Positions 47,043-56,956 of a stretch of 64,000 bases of DNA are shown here, in pieces (position 1 is the stretch's first letter; the number at the start of each line of letters is the position of its first letter). Under the pieces are notes generated by a model. The model saw only the letters and a program-made list of their open reading frames with translations. It made no database searches and was not told the origin of the DNA. A program made the translations under genes and the position numbers. The stretch spans positions 1 to 64,000 of the forward strand of contig NZ_QAFW01000011.1 in NCBI RefSeq assembly GCF_003057615.1, written 5' to 3'. Source of the stretch: Metalysinibacillus jejuensis (lineage in GTDB: Bacteria > Bacillota > Bacilli > Bacillales_A > Planococcaceae).

Positions 47043-48974
47043 TTTATTGTCTACGTCTTGAGCAATAATTGTTGCAAACTCATCAAATGATACGGTTTCA
47101 GAAGCTTTTGAACCATAGCGACGAATATTCACGCCACCTGCTTCAACCTCTTTATCACCAATGACAAGCATATACGGGATTTTTTGCATTTGTGCTTCAC
47201 GGATTTTATAACCAAGTTTTTCTTCACGGTGATCCATTTCGACACGGTAGCCAAGTGCTGTTAGCTTTTGCTGTACATCTTTTGCATAATCAAAGTGTGC
47301 CTCATTTGATACAGGAATAACTTGTACTTGCACTGGTGATAACCATGTTGGTAATGCACCTTTGTACTCTTCAAGTAAGAAGGCTACAAAACGCTCCATT
47401 GTTGATACTACACCGCGGTGAATAACGACAGGGCGATGGTGTTTACCGTCTTCACCAATGTAGGATAAGTCAAAGCGCTCTGGTAATAAGAAATCAAGTT
47501 GTACAGTTGATAGTGTTTCTTCCTTACCAATTGCTGTTTTTACTTGAATATCAATCTTAGGACCATAGAAAGCTGCTTCACCCTCAGCTTCGTAATATTC
47601 TAAACCTACTGTATCCGCTGCTTCTTTCAGCATCGCTTGCGCTTTTTCCCACATCTCATCGTCATCAAAGTACTTCGTAGTATCTGCTGGGTCACGGTAT
47701 GATAAACGGAAGCGGAAATCTTCAATACCGAAGTCTTTATATACAGCACGCACTAACTCTAATGCATGGACTAACTCATCACGAATTTGGTCAGGGCGCA
47801 CAAAGTTATGACCATCATTTAATGTCATACCACGTACACGTTGTAAACCTGATACTGCACCACTCATTTCATAACGGTGCATGTTACCAAGCTCTGCGAT
47901 ACGGATTGGTAAGTCACGGTATGAACGCATTTTTGATTTGTATACCATCATATGGTGAGGGCAGTTCATTGGGCGCAGTACAAATGTTTCGTTATCGCGC
48001 TCCATTGCTGGGAACATATCGTCTTGGTAGTGATCCCAGTGACCTGAAGTTTCATATAACTCTTTAGAGCCAAGTACTGGCGTATATACGTGTTGGTAGC
48101 CAAGTGACAACTCTTTGTCTACGATATAACGCTCAATTGTACGGCGGATAGTTGCACCATTTGGTAACCAAAGCGGTAAACCCATACCTACTGTTTGATT
48201 CGTTGTGAAGATTTCAAGTTCACGACCTAATTTACGGTGGTCACGTTCTTTTGCTTCTTCAAGCATTTGTAGGTGATGCTTTAAATCTTCCTTCTTGAAG
48301 AAAGCTGTACCATAAATACGCTGCAACATTTTATTATCTGAGTTACCGCGCCAGTAAGCGCCTGCTAGTGATAATAATTTAAACTCACGTAATTTCCCTG
48401 TTGATGGCACGTGTACACCGCGGCAAAGATCAAAGAACTCGCCTTGGTAGTAAATTGATACTTGCTCATCCTCTGGAATGGCTTCAAGTAGCTCTAATTT
48501 ATATTCGTCGCCTACTTCTTCATAAATCGCTTGTGCTTCTTTACGCGACACATTTTTGCGCTCTACTGGGAAGTTTTCTGCAATAATTTTTTTCATTTCT
48601 TTTTCAATAGCAGGTAAATCTTCTGCTGTAATTGGTGTTGGTGAATCAATATCATAATAGAAACCATTTTCAATAACTGGTCCAATACCTAATTTTGCAT
48701 CAGGGTATAAACGTTTAACGGCTTGCGCTAAAACGTGTGCTGATGAGTGACGTAACACTTCTAAAGCTTCCTCATCATCCTGTGTAATAATAGCGATATC
48801 GCCATCTTGCTCAAGTGGTGTAGATAAGTCAACAAGTGTTCCGTTCACTTTACCTGCATAAGCTTTTTTGCGAAGTCCTGGGCTAATACCGCCTGCGATT
48901 TCCTCTGTTGTGATGCCTTTTTCAAATTCCTTTACTGCACCATCCGGAAAAGTTAATGTAATCATCTCTGCCAT
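47040..48974 (-). CDS. thrS: threonyl-tRNA synthetase
   Basis: Charges tRNA-Thr. 644 residues from ATG 48974 ([14 protein letters not shown]), with AAGGAG about eight bases upstream; the longer frame to 49070 runs through the T-box terminator. Domains in order: TGS (1-62), second additional/editing domain with [16 protein letters not shown] (near 70) and zinc-like HxxxH, class II core with [12 protein letters not shown] (near 330) and motif 3 near 500, and the anticodon-binding C-terminal 110 residues. Regulated by the T-box leader upstream. Confidence 0.96.
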   Translation of the reverse strand: MAEMITLTFPDGAVKEFEKGITTEEIAGGISPGLRKKAYAGKVNGTLVDLSTPLEQDGDIAIITQDDEEALEVLRHSSAHVLAQAVKRLYPDAKLGIGPVIENGFYYDIDSPTPITAEDLPAIEKEMKKIIAENFPVERKNVSRKEAQAIYEEVGDEYKLELLEAIPEDEQVSIYYQGEFFDLCRGVHVPSTGKLREFKLLSLAGAYWRGNSDNKMLQRIYGTAFFKKEDLKHHLQMLEEAKERDHRKLGRELEIFTTNQTVGMGLPLWLPNGATIRRTIERYIVDKELSLGYQHVYTPVLGSKELYETSGHWDHYQDDMFPAMERDNETFVLRPMNCPHHMMVYKSKMRSYRDLPIRIAELGNMHRYEMSGAVSGLQRVRGMTLNDGHNFVRPDQIRDELVHALELVRAVYKDFGIEDFRFRLSYRDPADTTKYFDDDEMWEKAQAMLKEAADTVGLEYYEAEGEAAFYGPKIDIQVKTAIGKEETLSTVQLDFLLPERFDLSYIGEDGKHHRPVVIHRGVVSTMERFVAFLLEEYKGALPTWLSPVQVQVIPVSNEAHFDYAKDVQQKLTALGYRVEMDHREEKLGYKIREAQMQKIPYMLVIGDKEVEAGGVNIRRYGSKASETVSFDEFATIIAQDVDNK

Positions 48975-49002
48975 AAGTCGACACTCCTTGTAATTTTGTA
49001 CA

Positions 49003-49249
49003 CAAAAAAGCCCCATCCCAAAAGGGACGAGGCTTGTGCTCGTGGTTCCACCCTTCTTCCTTCCGAACAAAGTTCAGACGAAGCTCCTACATCAGCTAAC
49101 GTGCTGGGGACGGCAAGAGATTTAACCCTCTTGCTGCTCATAGGGAGTAAAACTTATTACGTACTTAGGAAGTTTACAGCCGTGCCTTCCCTCTCTGTTA
49201 AGTCGTTTAATAAATTTCATATCCTAATCACTGCATTTACTATTTGAAT
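49003..49249 (-). promoter_or_regulatory. T-box leader of thrS
   Basis: On the minus strand the T-box AGGGTGGAACCACG is at 49041-49054, followed by a terminator (49003-49033; GCCTCGTCCC with GGGATGGGGC, then six T). Upstream are the AGAGAG element of stem I and its distal stem near 49165-49200. Uncharged tRNA-Thr pairs with the TGGA bulge to form the antiterminator. In a stem I internal loop ACG (49160-49162), a threonine codon, is a possible specifier; this assignment is tentative. Confidence 0.92.
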
Positions 49250-49255
49250 AACGTC

Positions 49256-49284
49256 ATTATACGCTCGTCTTACTATTTTTGCAA
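49256..49284 (-). promoter_or_regulatory. sigma-A promoter of thrS
   Basis: TTGCAA (49279-49284) and TATAAT (49256-49261) on the minus strand, with a 17-base spacer, just after the dnaI stop and just before the T-box leader. Confidence 0.8.
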
Positions 49285-49285
49285 A

Positions 49286-50224
49286 CTAATATTGTCGGCG
49301 ATTTGTGCCATCTAATTGAATTGGAACAGTTGTAGACTGAATGCGCTCCATAATACGGGCAGCTTTTACAGGCTCTTGGTGGTTTTGTACATACGTTAAA
49401 TGGTCCGCTAGGCTTTTATAGTCAAAGTTTGACGTTACAAAAACGGGCAACCCCTCCGCCATACGGTAATGTAAAATCGCGCCTAATATTTCGTCTCGTG
49501 ACCAGCTCGTTAGTGATTCGGCCCCTAAGTCATCTAGCATTAATACAGGTGCTTTTTTAACAAAGTCCATTTTTTGTTGCAGTGTTTTATCATCAATCGC
49601 TTGCTTAATTTCACGTAAAAACTCAGGCACATAGACAAGCACCGAGCGCACTTGGATATTGGCAAGCTCATTGGCTACTGCGCCCAAAATAAAGGATTTG
49701 CCAACACCAAAGCCGCCGTAAATATACAAGCCTTTTGAAGGCATCTCTTTTGTTTCCTTAATTTGATTAATAAAATTAGCCACAAAGCGTGCAATTTCTA
49801 AACGTGCACCTGTGTCCATTGCCATTGTAGAAAGCGAAGCAGATAGCGTTTCACGCGGCATATGCAAACTACTAATCATTTCTGCAACTGCTCGCGCCTC
49901 GTCTTCCTTATACTTTTGCGGGCATGTGGCATACATTACCTCTACTGTAGTGCCTTGTAAAACAAGCTTGGGTACACAGCCGACGACCGCATTTGTACAA
50001 GCACGTACACTGCCTGCATGACAGCATTCACTTGCTTGACTCGTGTATTCTAAAAATTTTGGAAGTGCATCTTCTATCATTTGTGCGGTTAAAGTAGCTT
50101 GATGATTAGCAATAAAAGCTTGCACCGCTTCGTGACGCAACACCTCTTGACGCGCCTGCTCATACTTTTCTTTAAACGAAGGCGATTGTAATTGTTTAGC
50201 TAGCGTCTTTTTAATCGGTTCCAT
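49286..50224 (-). CDS. dnaI: helicase loader DnaI
   Basis: AAA+ ATPase that loads the replicative helicase DnaC during initiation and restart. The N-terminal helicase-binding part has a Cys/His cluster (SECCHAGSVRACTNAVVGCV then TCPQK) as in the zinc-binding domain of B. subtilis DnaI. The Walker A GGFGVGKSF is near residue 170, Walker B VLMLDDLGAE near 230. 312 residues. It follows dnaB by 11 bases. Confidence 0.95.
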   Translation of the reverse strand: MEPIKKTLAKQLQSPSFKEKYEQARQEVLRHEAVQAFIANHQATLTAQMIEDALPKFLEYTSQASECCHAGSVRACTNAVVGCVPKLVLQGTTVEVMYATCPQKYKEDEARAVAEMISSLHMPRETLSASLSTMAMDTGARLEIARFVANFINQIKETKEMPSKGLYIYGGFGVGKSFILGAVANELANIQVRSVLVYVPEFLREIKQAIDDKTLQQKMDFVKKAPVLMLDDLGAESLTSWSRDEILGAILHYRMAEGLPVFVTSNFDYKSLADHLTYVQNHQEPVKAARIMERIQSTTVPIQLDGTNRRQY

Positions 50225-50235
50225 ATTCTCACCTA

Positions 50236-52815
50236 CTATTCTTTACGACCGAGCATCGCTAATATTTCGGCTCGCTCTTTCTCATAATTTTCGCCAGTAA
50301 TTGTGCTAGTTGTATTATTTTGTAGCCACTCTGGTACATGCTCTACTTTTCCTGTTACTTTGCGCTTTGCTTTTTGACGCGCTTCATACGCTTCATTTTG
50401 TGCTTGCACATGTGCTAACGCTTGCTCAACGGTCGTTATATTTTTTTGACGCCAACTGCCCGCAATCGTATTAATATAATTTTTAGGTAACTGACCTTCT
50501 TGTAAATTATAAACGTATTCGATTAAGACATTCGTTACGCCTAAAGGCATGTTGTAAAGCGTAATTAACTCTTCTGCTACTCTCACATCATGCGCAAACG
50601 GCTCTTGGCCATTTGCTAATTTTTTTAACATATCATACGGCGTTGAACTATCGTAGTAGTTTGACGCTTGGGGTGCTGTCGTAATGGTTGGTGTATAGTC
50701 CTTTTTAGGCATCGTCTGTGCCAGCGCCTGCTCTACTGTAGTGACATTATTAAGTTGCCAACGTTTGGCAATCGTTTCTACGTAAGCTTTTGGCAATAAG
50801 CCTTCTTTTCTTGTAAAGACGTATTCAATCAAGACATTAGCGACTTCTACTGGTAGATGATGTGTGAGCACTAAATCTTCGCAGAGCTTACTATCTTTTC
50901 GTAGCGGCTCTTGGCCGTCATACAACATACGTAAAAATACATAAGGTGGCTGACTATACTTCGCATCGATTTGCTGTACTTCTGTGATGCGCGGCTCATA
51001 AGATTTTGGTGTTTGACGACGCATAATCATCGCTTGAGCCTCAGCCACAGTCGTAACTGATGCTTGACGCCATTCACTGGCAATCGTTTCAACTAAGCGT
51101 TTAGGTAACTTACCTTGTTCTTTTTGCAAAACATGTTCTACTAAAACATTGACGACACCAATCGGCATGTTATACGTAAGTACAAGGTTTTCAGCAAGAG
51201 CTATCATCGTAGGGAAAGGCTCCTGCCCATTTAAACAAGCTTTCATAAAATCATATGGGATTGTCGTATCATAGTGCGTCGTTTGTGTCGTAATATGCGC
51301 TTTCGTAACACGCGGCTGATAATGCCCTTGTGGCTCTGTAGCTGCTAATGCTTCTTCTACTGTCGTTATGCCACGACTTTGCCAATTGCTTGCAATCGTT
51401 TCAACATAATTACGCGACGCTTTACCTTCTGTTTCTTTAATCGCATATGCCATTAAAACATTCACAACACCTATAGCCATCCCATGATTTTTCACGAGGC
51501 CTTCTGCGAGTGTCACTAAAAACTCAAACGGCTCATGACCGTCGTTTAATTGTTTTAAAAACTCATACGGTGTCAAGTTATCATAGCCGTTTTCCACGGT
51601 AGTTTCCACGCTTGTAATCGTCGGCTCTTTCACTTGATTTTTTGCTTTTTGGTATTTGTCGCGTTCTTCTCTCGCCGCTACCATCGCTGCCGCTGCTGTA
51701 TTAATTCCTTTGCGGCGCCACTGATCCGCAATAGACTCTACAAATTTTTTCGGTAGCTTCATATCCGTAATTAACATGACATATTCAATTAAAACATTAA
51801 TAACGCCAGGGGGTAAACCATAGCGTACAAATAACGATTCTACAAGTTGAACTGCGCTATCTGAAGGTGCCGCACCTTTATGTAGCCGACGTAAATGTTC
51901 AACTGGACTCGTATTTTCTAAATAAGCAAGATGCTTTTCCTCTTTCGTTTGCGATGTCGTTGTCATTGCTTGTTTTTCGAAAACCGGCATTAACTTTGGC
52001 ATCTCTGTTGTCACTGTTAGCTTGTAATAATCAGCCGCCGCTTTTCGCAACTGCTTTTGTGAAATAACTAAATCATCATCAAGTGCTAAAATTACAACTT
52101 TTTGCATATCAATTGGCGTAAGCTGATATAAAAAAGCGAGCTTCGCAATATCTTCTTTCACTTCTGCTGTTAGCGCAGCTGATGGCACTAAACTTTCTTG
52201 CAAACCGGATTGCAACAAAGCAAAATCAAAGTTTTGTTGCATAAAAGGATACGTTTTTTTCTCAGTCGCGACTACAGGTGCCACAATATCGGATGGAATC
52301 TCGCTGTGAAGCGGAGTAAAAACATCCGTAAAGCTGCGTGTTACTTCTGTAAATTTCGCACGATTTTTTAGCGCTGGCGTAAAGCGTTCACGTAAATTGC
52401 GATAGTTTCGCTCACCAATTTTACTATATAGCATCATAGATAATAGAGGATCCGTAAAAAACATTTGTGTCTCTAACGGACGAGCAAGTTCATAAAGAAA
52501 TGTGCGTTGCTCTCCTTCTGTCGTGCGCCATGTACGCATTAAGCCAATAGCTTCTAGCGCTAAACGCGCGCTAAGTATATCGCGTAATCCCATATCAAGC
52601 GTTTGCATCAAATAATAATGCATAACAGGCGTCGCTGCTTGAAACTCCCCTTCTGCCCATAACGTAAAGTATAAACTTAGCGCCTTACCTCCAATAATTG
52701 GTTGGTAAAACAAGGTTAAGCGTTGACGTTCTGCTACCGTTAATTGATCAGGAATTTCCACAAAAAACACATCATTTTGATGCAACTCTTTTGGTAATAA
52801 TGACACCAGGCTCAC
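50236..52815 (-). CDS. dnaB: replication initiation/membrane attachment protein DnaB with five tandem DDBH2 domains
   Basis: Primosome protein that acts with DnaD and DnaI to load the helicase at oriC. The B. subtilis protein is about 470 residues with one DDBH1 and one DDBH2 domain; this one is 859. Residues 1-280 carry the N-terminal winged-helix/DDBH1 part. Five DDBH2-like copies follow at about 303-384, 415-493, 519-598, 623-702 and 725-804, at a period close to 104. Each has a (Y/F/L)xxxIxxxW motif (358-366, 470-478, 574-582, 678-686, 780-788), GV-NVLIEYV and TVEEAL-like segments. Copies differ clearly, so this is not an assembly duplication. A charged tail closes the protein. Located in nrdR-dnaB-dnaI. 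Confidence 0.93.
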   Translation of the reverse strand: MSLVSLLPKELHQNDVFFVEIPDQLTVAERQRLTLFYQPIIGGKALSLYFTLWAEGEFQAATPVMHYYLMQTLDMGLRDILSARLALEAIGLMRTWRTTEGEQRTFLYELARPLETQMFFTDPLLSMMLYSKIGERNYRNLRERFTPALKNRAKFTEVTRSFTDVFTPLHSEIPSDIVAPVVATEKKTYPFMQQNFDFALLQSGLQESLVPSAALTAEVKEDIAKLAFLYQLTPIDMQKVVILALDDDLVISQKQLRKAAADYYKLTVTTEMPKLMPVFEKQAMTTTSQTKEEKHLAYLENTSPVEHLRRLHKGAAPSDSAVQLVESLFVRYGLPPGVINVLIEYVMLITDMKLPKKFVESIADQWRRKGINTAAAAMVAAREERDKYQKAKNQVKEPTITSVETTVENGYDNLTPYEFLKQLNDGHEPFEFLVTLAEGLVKNHGMAIGVVNVLMAYAIKETEGKASRNYVETIASNWQSRGITTVEEALAATEPQGHYQPRVTKAHITTQTTHYDTTIPYDFMKACLNGQEPFPTMIALAENLVLTYNMPIGVVNVLVEHVLQKEQGKLPKRLVETIASEWRQASVTTVAEAQAMIMRRQTPKSYEPRITEVQQIDAKYSQPPYVFLRMLYDGQEPLRKDSKLCEDLVLTHHLPVEVANVLIEYVFTRKEGLLPKAYVETIAKRWQLNNVTTVEQALAQTMPKKDYTPTITTAPQASNYYDSSTPYDMLKKLANGQEPFAHDVRVAEELITLYNMPLGVTNVLIEYVYNLQEGQLPKNYINTIAGSWRQKNITTVEQALAHVQAQNEAYEARQKAKRKVTGKVEHVPEWLQNNTTSTITGENYEKERAEILAMLGRKE

Positions 52816-52820
52816 GCTCC

Positions 52821-53291
52821 TTACTTTTTAGCATTCGATTGGCGTTCAATAATCTCTCTAATTTCATCAATAAATACATTAATATCTTTAAATTGACGGT
52901 AAACTGAAGCAAAGCGCACGTAAGCCACCTCATCGATTGATGCCAAGTGATCCATAACTTTTTCGCCCACATCATCAGATTGCACTTCTCCGTTACTCAT
53001 TTGACGTAAATCTTTTTCTATAGTTAGCACTACTTCATCTAGCACTTCTAGTGCAACTGGGCGCTTTTCACATGCACGAATCATGCCGCGCAGTAACTTT
53101 TCACGACTAAACTCTTCACGCGACCCGTCTTTTTTCACTACAATTAAAGGGGTTTCTTCTATTTTTTCAAACGTCGTAAAACGATAGCTGCATGATTCGC
53201 ATTCACGACGACGTCTAATTTCTTTATTATCATCAACTGGGCGCGTATCAACTACTCGCGTCCCATTGTATTGACATGAAGGACATCTCAT
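52821..53291 (-). CDS. nrdR: transcriptional repressor NrdR
   Basis: Zinc-ribbon and ATP-cone repressor of ribonucleotide reductase genes. Zinc ligands: Cys3 and Cys6 (MRCPSC) and CESC near 31-34. The ATP-cone begins near residue 49 ([21 protein letters not shown], cited as its start). 156 residues. It lies 5 bases before dnaB, so repair of dNTP supply and primosome genes share a transcript. Confidence 0.95.
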   Translation of the reverse strand: MRCPSCQYNGTRVVDTRPVDDNKEIRRRRECESCSYRFTTFEKIEETPLIVVKKDGSREEFSREKLLRGMIRACEKRPVALEVLDEVVLTIEKDLRQMSNGEVQSDDVGEKVMDHLASIDEVAYVRFASVYRQFKDINVFIDEIREIIERQSNAKK

Positions 53292-53373
53292 ATTTTTATC
53301 TCCCGTAAGTTAATTTACTACTGCTAAGTATAACAAATTTTTAAGCATACAAAAAGGATAGGCTATAATAAAC

Positions 53374-53407
53374 AAAAAAGGCAGTACCACAAACGTGATA
53401 CTCCCCT
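53374..53407 (-). terminator. terminator after ribU
   Basis: AGTATCAC pairs with GTGGTACT around GTTT, extended by GGGG/GCC, then TTTTTTG on the minus strand. Confidence 0.8.
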
Positions 53408-53416
53408 GCTCATTTA

Positions 53417-54007
53417 TTATTGATAACGGTACGCTTTTTGTTGCATCGCAATCCATTTACCCATCGCTTGATACAACAGCACCATAATAATTGTAATAAT
53501 AATACCTTTAACAATATTGAAAGGCAAAATACCTTTAATGATCATCACATAAAGTGCATCGCCTACGACTTTTTCCATACCTAAGAAGTACGTATACATC
53601 GGTAAAAATACCGCATAATTTAAAATGCTCATACCTACTGCCATAACGACTGTGCCTGTAATTAAACCTGCTACTAACCCTTTAACTGATTTAAAACGAT
53701 TAAAGATGACATAAACTGGCATAATGAATAATACACCCGTCGTGAAATTAGCAATATGACCTACTGGCACCCCTGTTTCTGTACCGGTAAACAACCAATC
53801 TAAAACATTTTTAAAGAATTCGACTAAAATACCAGCTACTGGCCCCATTGTAATAACAGCAAGCAATGCTGGCATATCACTAAAATCTACCTTTAGAAAT
53901 GCAGGAAATGGTGGAATCGGGAAGTTTAATAAATGCAGTAAAAAACCAATACTACTCAGCATCCCTACCGTTACAAAATATCTTGTGCGCTTACGTTGTT
54001 TTTCCAT
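53417..54007 (-). CDS. ribU: riboflavin ECF transporter S component
   Basis: Membrane substrate-binding subunit that takes up riboflavin together with the shared EcfA/EcfT module. About six hydrophobic helices; LLHLLNFPIPPFPAFLKVDF near residue 21 and PALLAVITMGPVAGILVEFFKN are RibU features. The start is ATG 54007 (MEKQRKRTRYF, 196 residues), with AAGGAGAG six bases upstream. Preceded by an FMN riboswitch, which supports the substrate assignment. Confidence 0.94.
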   Translation of the reverse strand: MEKQRKRTRYFVTVGMLSSIGFLLHLLNFPIPPFPAFLKVDFSDMPALLAVITMGPVAGILVEFFKNVLDWLFTGTETGVPVGHIANFTTGVLFIMPVYVIFNRFKSVKGLVAGLITGTVVMAVGMSILNYAVFLPMYTYFLGMEKVVGDALYVMIIKGILPFNIVKGIIITIIMVLLYQAMGKWIAMQQKAYRYQ

Positions 54008-54069
54008 GTTACTCTCTCCTTGTGTTGATTGCATCTCGCAAGAAGAAAGGTTCGACAAATGTGTTGCAT

Positions 54070-54102
54070 AAAAAAACCCTACTACAAGGAATGTAGTAGG
54101 GA
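54070..54102 (-). terminator. FMN riboswitch expression-platform terminator
   Basis: CCCTACTACA pairs with TGTAGTAGGG around TTCCT, followed by seven T on the minus strand, between the FMN aptamer and the ribU start. Confidence 0.9.
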
Positions 54103-54139
54103 GAATTAGGCACGTTTAAAAAGACATTACACATGTCGC

Positions 54140-54305
54140 ACCTTCACCTTCTCCCATCCAGACTGTACTGTCGGCCTTGGAGTTACACCAAGTCAGCTAT
54201 TCATAACAATGAATAGGTCGCGGGCTCGTATGTGAAATCGTAGTTGTCGTACAGCTACCACATAATTACCGCCGGTCGGGAATTGCACCCTGCCCCGAAG
54301 ATGAA
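54140..54305 (-). promoter_or_regulatory. FMN riboswitch (RFN element)
   Basis: On the minus strand the conserved parts appear in order: CTTCGGGGCAGGGTG, AATTCCCGACCGGCGGT, AGCCCGCGAC, then CCGACAGTACAGTCTGGATG followed by GGAGAAGG. FMN binding should favour the terminator at 54070-54102 and switch ribU off. A variable stem (GAATAG region) replaces the longer form. Confidence 0.96.
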
Positions 54306-54330
54306 TCATATTTTTTAGTTTTACACTATT

Positions 54331-54359
54331 ATCATAGGCAATTTTCACGCAATTGTAAA
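54331..54359 (-). promoter_or_regulatory. sigma-A promoter of ribU
   Basis: TTTACA (54354-54359) and TATGAT (54331-54336) on the minus strand with a 17-base spacer, about 20 bases before the FMN aptamer. Confidence 0.7.
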
Positions 54360-54374
54360 GCCCTTCAACTTACT

Positions 54375-56150
54375 TTAGCGTAATGGTAAATAAAATGTAA
54401 ATGTTGTACCTTCTCCTTCAACGCTATCTACCATAATATTTCCTGAGTGTGCCTTTACAATGTTACGCGCAATCGCTAAGCCTAGTCCTGTACCACCCTT
54501 AGCTCTCGTGCGTGCTTTGTCTGCTTTATAAAATCGTTCGAAGACATAAGGTAAATCTTCTTGTGGGATACCAACGCCGGAATCTTGTACTAACACTTTA
54601 ACAAATGTCTCTTCACGCTCTACTTTTACACTGACAGTGCCGCCTTCTAATGTATGACGAATTGCATTATCAATTAAATTCGTTAACACTTGCTCAATGC
54701 GATCCTCATCGAGCACGATTGTTTCATGTGCGGCAAATTCACTATCAAATGTTAAATTAACTTGCTTTTCTTTAGCTACTTGCGCAAATTTTTGCGTAAT
54801 GCGTTCAAACACTGTATTTAGCGGATACGTAGCAGTATTTAACATCATATGTCCCGCTTCCATACGCGCTAAGTCGAGTAGCTCAGATACTAAGCGACCC
54901 ATACGCTGTGACTCATCATAAATAATGCGAATCATCTCGTTACGATCTTCTTCTGTCGTTACGACTTCATCGAGTATCGCTTCTGAGTAACCTTGAAGCA
55001 TAGCAATCGGCGTGCGCAACTCATGCGAAACATTGGCGATAAAGTCTGAACGTAATTTTTCTAAACGGTGTTGCTCTGTCATATCACGAATGACAGCTAC
55101 AGCGCCACGTACTGAGTCGCCGCCATAAAGCGGGCTAATTGTAATGCTATAGTACGCACCGTGCATCTCGATTTCTTCTTCAAGCTTATCTTCAAAAACG
55201 AGCACATGGTCTAACATATGATAAATTTCTGGTGGCAGTGGCTCGCTATTTTGATTTCCCTTACTGACAAACCACATTTGTAGCAATTTTTCAGCAGGTG
55301 GGTTACTTAATAATATTGTACTATCACTATTAAATGTAATAACTGCGTCTGTCATAGATGTTAAAATGTTGGACACCTGCTCTTTTTCTTGATTGATTAC
55401 TTCAACATTATGCTTTAATTGCCGGCCCATTTGATTAAAAGCATTCGCTAATTGACCAATTTCATCGTTTTGGCTTGCAACTACTTTCGCATCAAATTTA
55501 CCTTTTGAAAGTTCAATCGCTGTCTCACGCATTTTACGTAGCGGTAACGTAATACGCGATGATAAGAAGAAAGCAAAAAATGTAGTTAGCACAAAAGCAA
55601 TAATAGCAGCAAGTACTACAATTTTAGTCGTTTCTCTCGAAGTTTTATGCAACGCCTCTGGATTTTGGTACATAAATACGGCACCGTGTAAAGCACTTTC
55701 CCCGTTCAGTGGAAACGCAAGCACTAAATATGTATCCATTGCCTCTTTATCAGAATAAGACGGCATAAGCAATTCTTTAACGATAGGCTCTGGTGTGGAA
55801 TACACTTTAGCAAAAGATTTGTTCGTTAAAATTGTTTTTTCAATCGCTTGTTGGTTTTCGCCATCTTGTAGCGCCATTACAACCTCGCGAGACGTATTGA
55901 CGACAATAGCGTTTGTGCCTTCTGGCAATACGTCCTCTAGCATGCTCTTCGTCTTACTATCGAGTTGCTCCTCATCATACAGGCTAGCGATTGTCGTAGC
56001 GGTTTGCCTTAACGAAGACTCAGCCTGTTGCACGTGATAGTTTTGAAGAAACTCAAGCATAAGTACGGTAAATACGAATAGTACAAATGAAACGAGAAGC
56101 AAAATGGTTACCCATAGCTTCCCGACAACACTATTCCATATTCTATTCAT
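54375..56150 (-). CDS. resE: sensor histidine kinase ResE
   Basis: Membrane sensor that phosphorylates ResD in response to oxygen limitation and nitric oxide. TM1 at residues 12-33, an outside sensing loop to about 176, TM2 at 177-199, HAMP 200-250, PAS about 256-360, HisKA with His376 in ANVSHELRTP, and a HATPase domain with DNAIRHT and GGTGLGLAIA. 591 residues. It overlaps resD by 8 bases. resA-resB-resC-resD-resE order is that of B. subtilis; sigX/rsiX, which follow there, are absent. Confidence 0.95.
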   Translation of the reverse strand: MNRIWNSVVGKLWVTILLLVSFVLFVFTVLMLEFLQNYHVQQAESSLRQTATTIASLYDEEQLDSKTKSMLEDVLPEGTNAIVVNTSREVVMALQDGENQQAIEKTILTNKSFAKVYSTPEPIVKELLMPSYSDKEAMDTYLVLAFPLNGESALHGAVFMYQNPEALHKTSRETTKIVVLAAIIAFVLTTFFAFFLSSRITLPLRKMRETAIELSKGKFDAKVVASQNDEIGQLANAFNQMGRQLKHNVEVINQEKEQVSNILTSMTDAVITFNSDSTILLSNPPAEKLLQMWFVSKGNQNSEPLPPEIYHMLDHVLVFEDKLEEEIEMHGAYYSITISPLYGGDSVRGAVAVIRDMTEQHRLEKLRSDFIANVSHELRTPIAMLQGYSEAILDEVVTTEEDRNEMIRIIYDESQRMGRLVSELLDLARMEAGHMMLNTATYPLNTVFERITQKFAQVAKEKQVNLTFDSEFAAHETIVLDEDRIEQVLTNLIDNAIRHTLEGGTVSVKVEREETFVKVLVQDSGVGIPQEDLPYVFERFYKADKARTRAKGGTGLGLAIARNIVKAHSGNIMVDSVEGEGTTFTFYLPLR

Positions 56151-56859
56151 TCACGACCTCAAATTTATAACCTACGCCCCACACTGTAACAATCATTTTT
56201 GCAGCATTTTCGGATACGCGGTTAAGCTTCTCGCGCAGTCGCTTTACGTGCGTATCAACTGTGCGTAAATCGCCAAAGAAATCATAATGCCATACTTCTT
56301 TTAATAGCTGTTCGCGGTCAAACACTTTGTCTGGTGATTTAGCTAAGAAGTACAGTAATTCATATTCCTTTGGTGTTAAATTAACTTCCTCACCTTCTGC
56401 AGTTACACGGTGAGCGTCATGATCAATCATTAAATGTGGGAATACTACTAAATCTTTTGAAGTCGAAGCATTAGCCGCTGGTGCAAAGGCTTGTGAACGA
56501 CGCAAAATTGCTTTTACACGTAACACTACTTCTCTTGGGCTAAATGGCTTGACGATATAGTCATCCGCTCCGATTTCAAAACCGTGAACGCGATTTGCCT
56601 CCTCGCCTTTTGCCGTTAATAAAATAATTGGTGTCGTTGAGCGCTCTCGCAACTCCTCACACACTTGCAATCCGTCTTTTTCTGGCATCATAATGTCGAG
56701 CAAAATACAGTGGTATTCTTTTTCTAATGTCATAGCAAGCGCCTGCTCACCATTCTCTGCTTCATCAATCTCGTAGCCTTCTCGCTCTAAATACATTTTT
56801 AATAAGCGGCGGATGCGATCCTCATCATCCACTACAAGGATGGAAATATTGTCTGACAT
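56143..56859 (-). CDS. resD: response regulator ResD
   Basis: OmpR-type regulator of aerobic and anaerobic respiration genes. Receiver domain with the acidic pair in LVVDDEDR (near residue 9), the phospho-acceptor Asp in ILLDIMMPEKDG (near 54) and LTAKGEE; a winged-helix DNA-binding domain fills residues 135-235 with the HVKRLREKL segment. The start is ATG 56859 (MSDNISILVV, 238 residues), with AAAGGGG seven bases upstream. Likely targets include the res and qcr genes, by analogy only. Confidence 0.95.
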   Translation of the reverse strand: MSDNISILVVDDEDRIRRLLKMYLEREGYEIDEAENGEQALAMTLEKEYHCILLDIMMPEKDGLQVCEELRERSTTPIILLTAKGEEANRVHGFEIGADDYIVKPFSPREVVLRVKAILRRSQAFAPAANASTSKDLVVFPHLMIDHDAHRVTAEGEEVNLTPKEYELLYFLAKSPDKVFDREQLLKEVWHYDFFGDLRTVDTHVKRLREKLNRVSENAAKMIVTVWGVGYKFEVVNE

Positions 56860-56914
56860 TGTGTTACCCCTTTCTACATTCATCTATATCTATTGTACAA
56901 TTTAGTTCACAAAT

Positions 56915-56950
56915 TGAAAAGAGAAGCACATTTTGTCAATGTGCCTCTCC
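56915..56950 (-). terminator. terminator between resC and resD
   Basis: GAGAGGCACATT pairs with AATGTGCTTCTC around GACAA, followed by TTTTCAATTT on the minus strand. In B. subtilis resD can be transcribed both by read-through and from its own promoter; the same may apply. Confidence 0.78.
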
Positions 56951-56956
56951 GTTTTA

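Noticed and set aside
48975-49070. N-terminal extension of thrS
   Set aside because: These codons are the T-box terminator and antiterminator; the TGS domain starts at MAEMITL.
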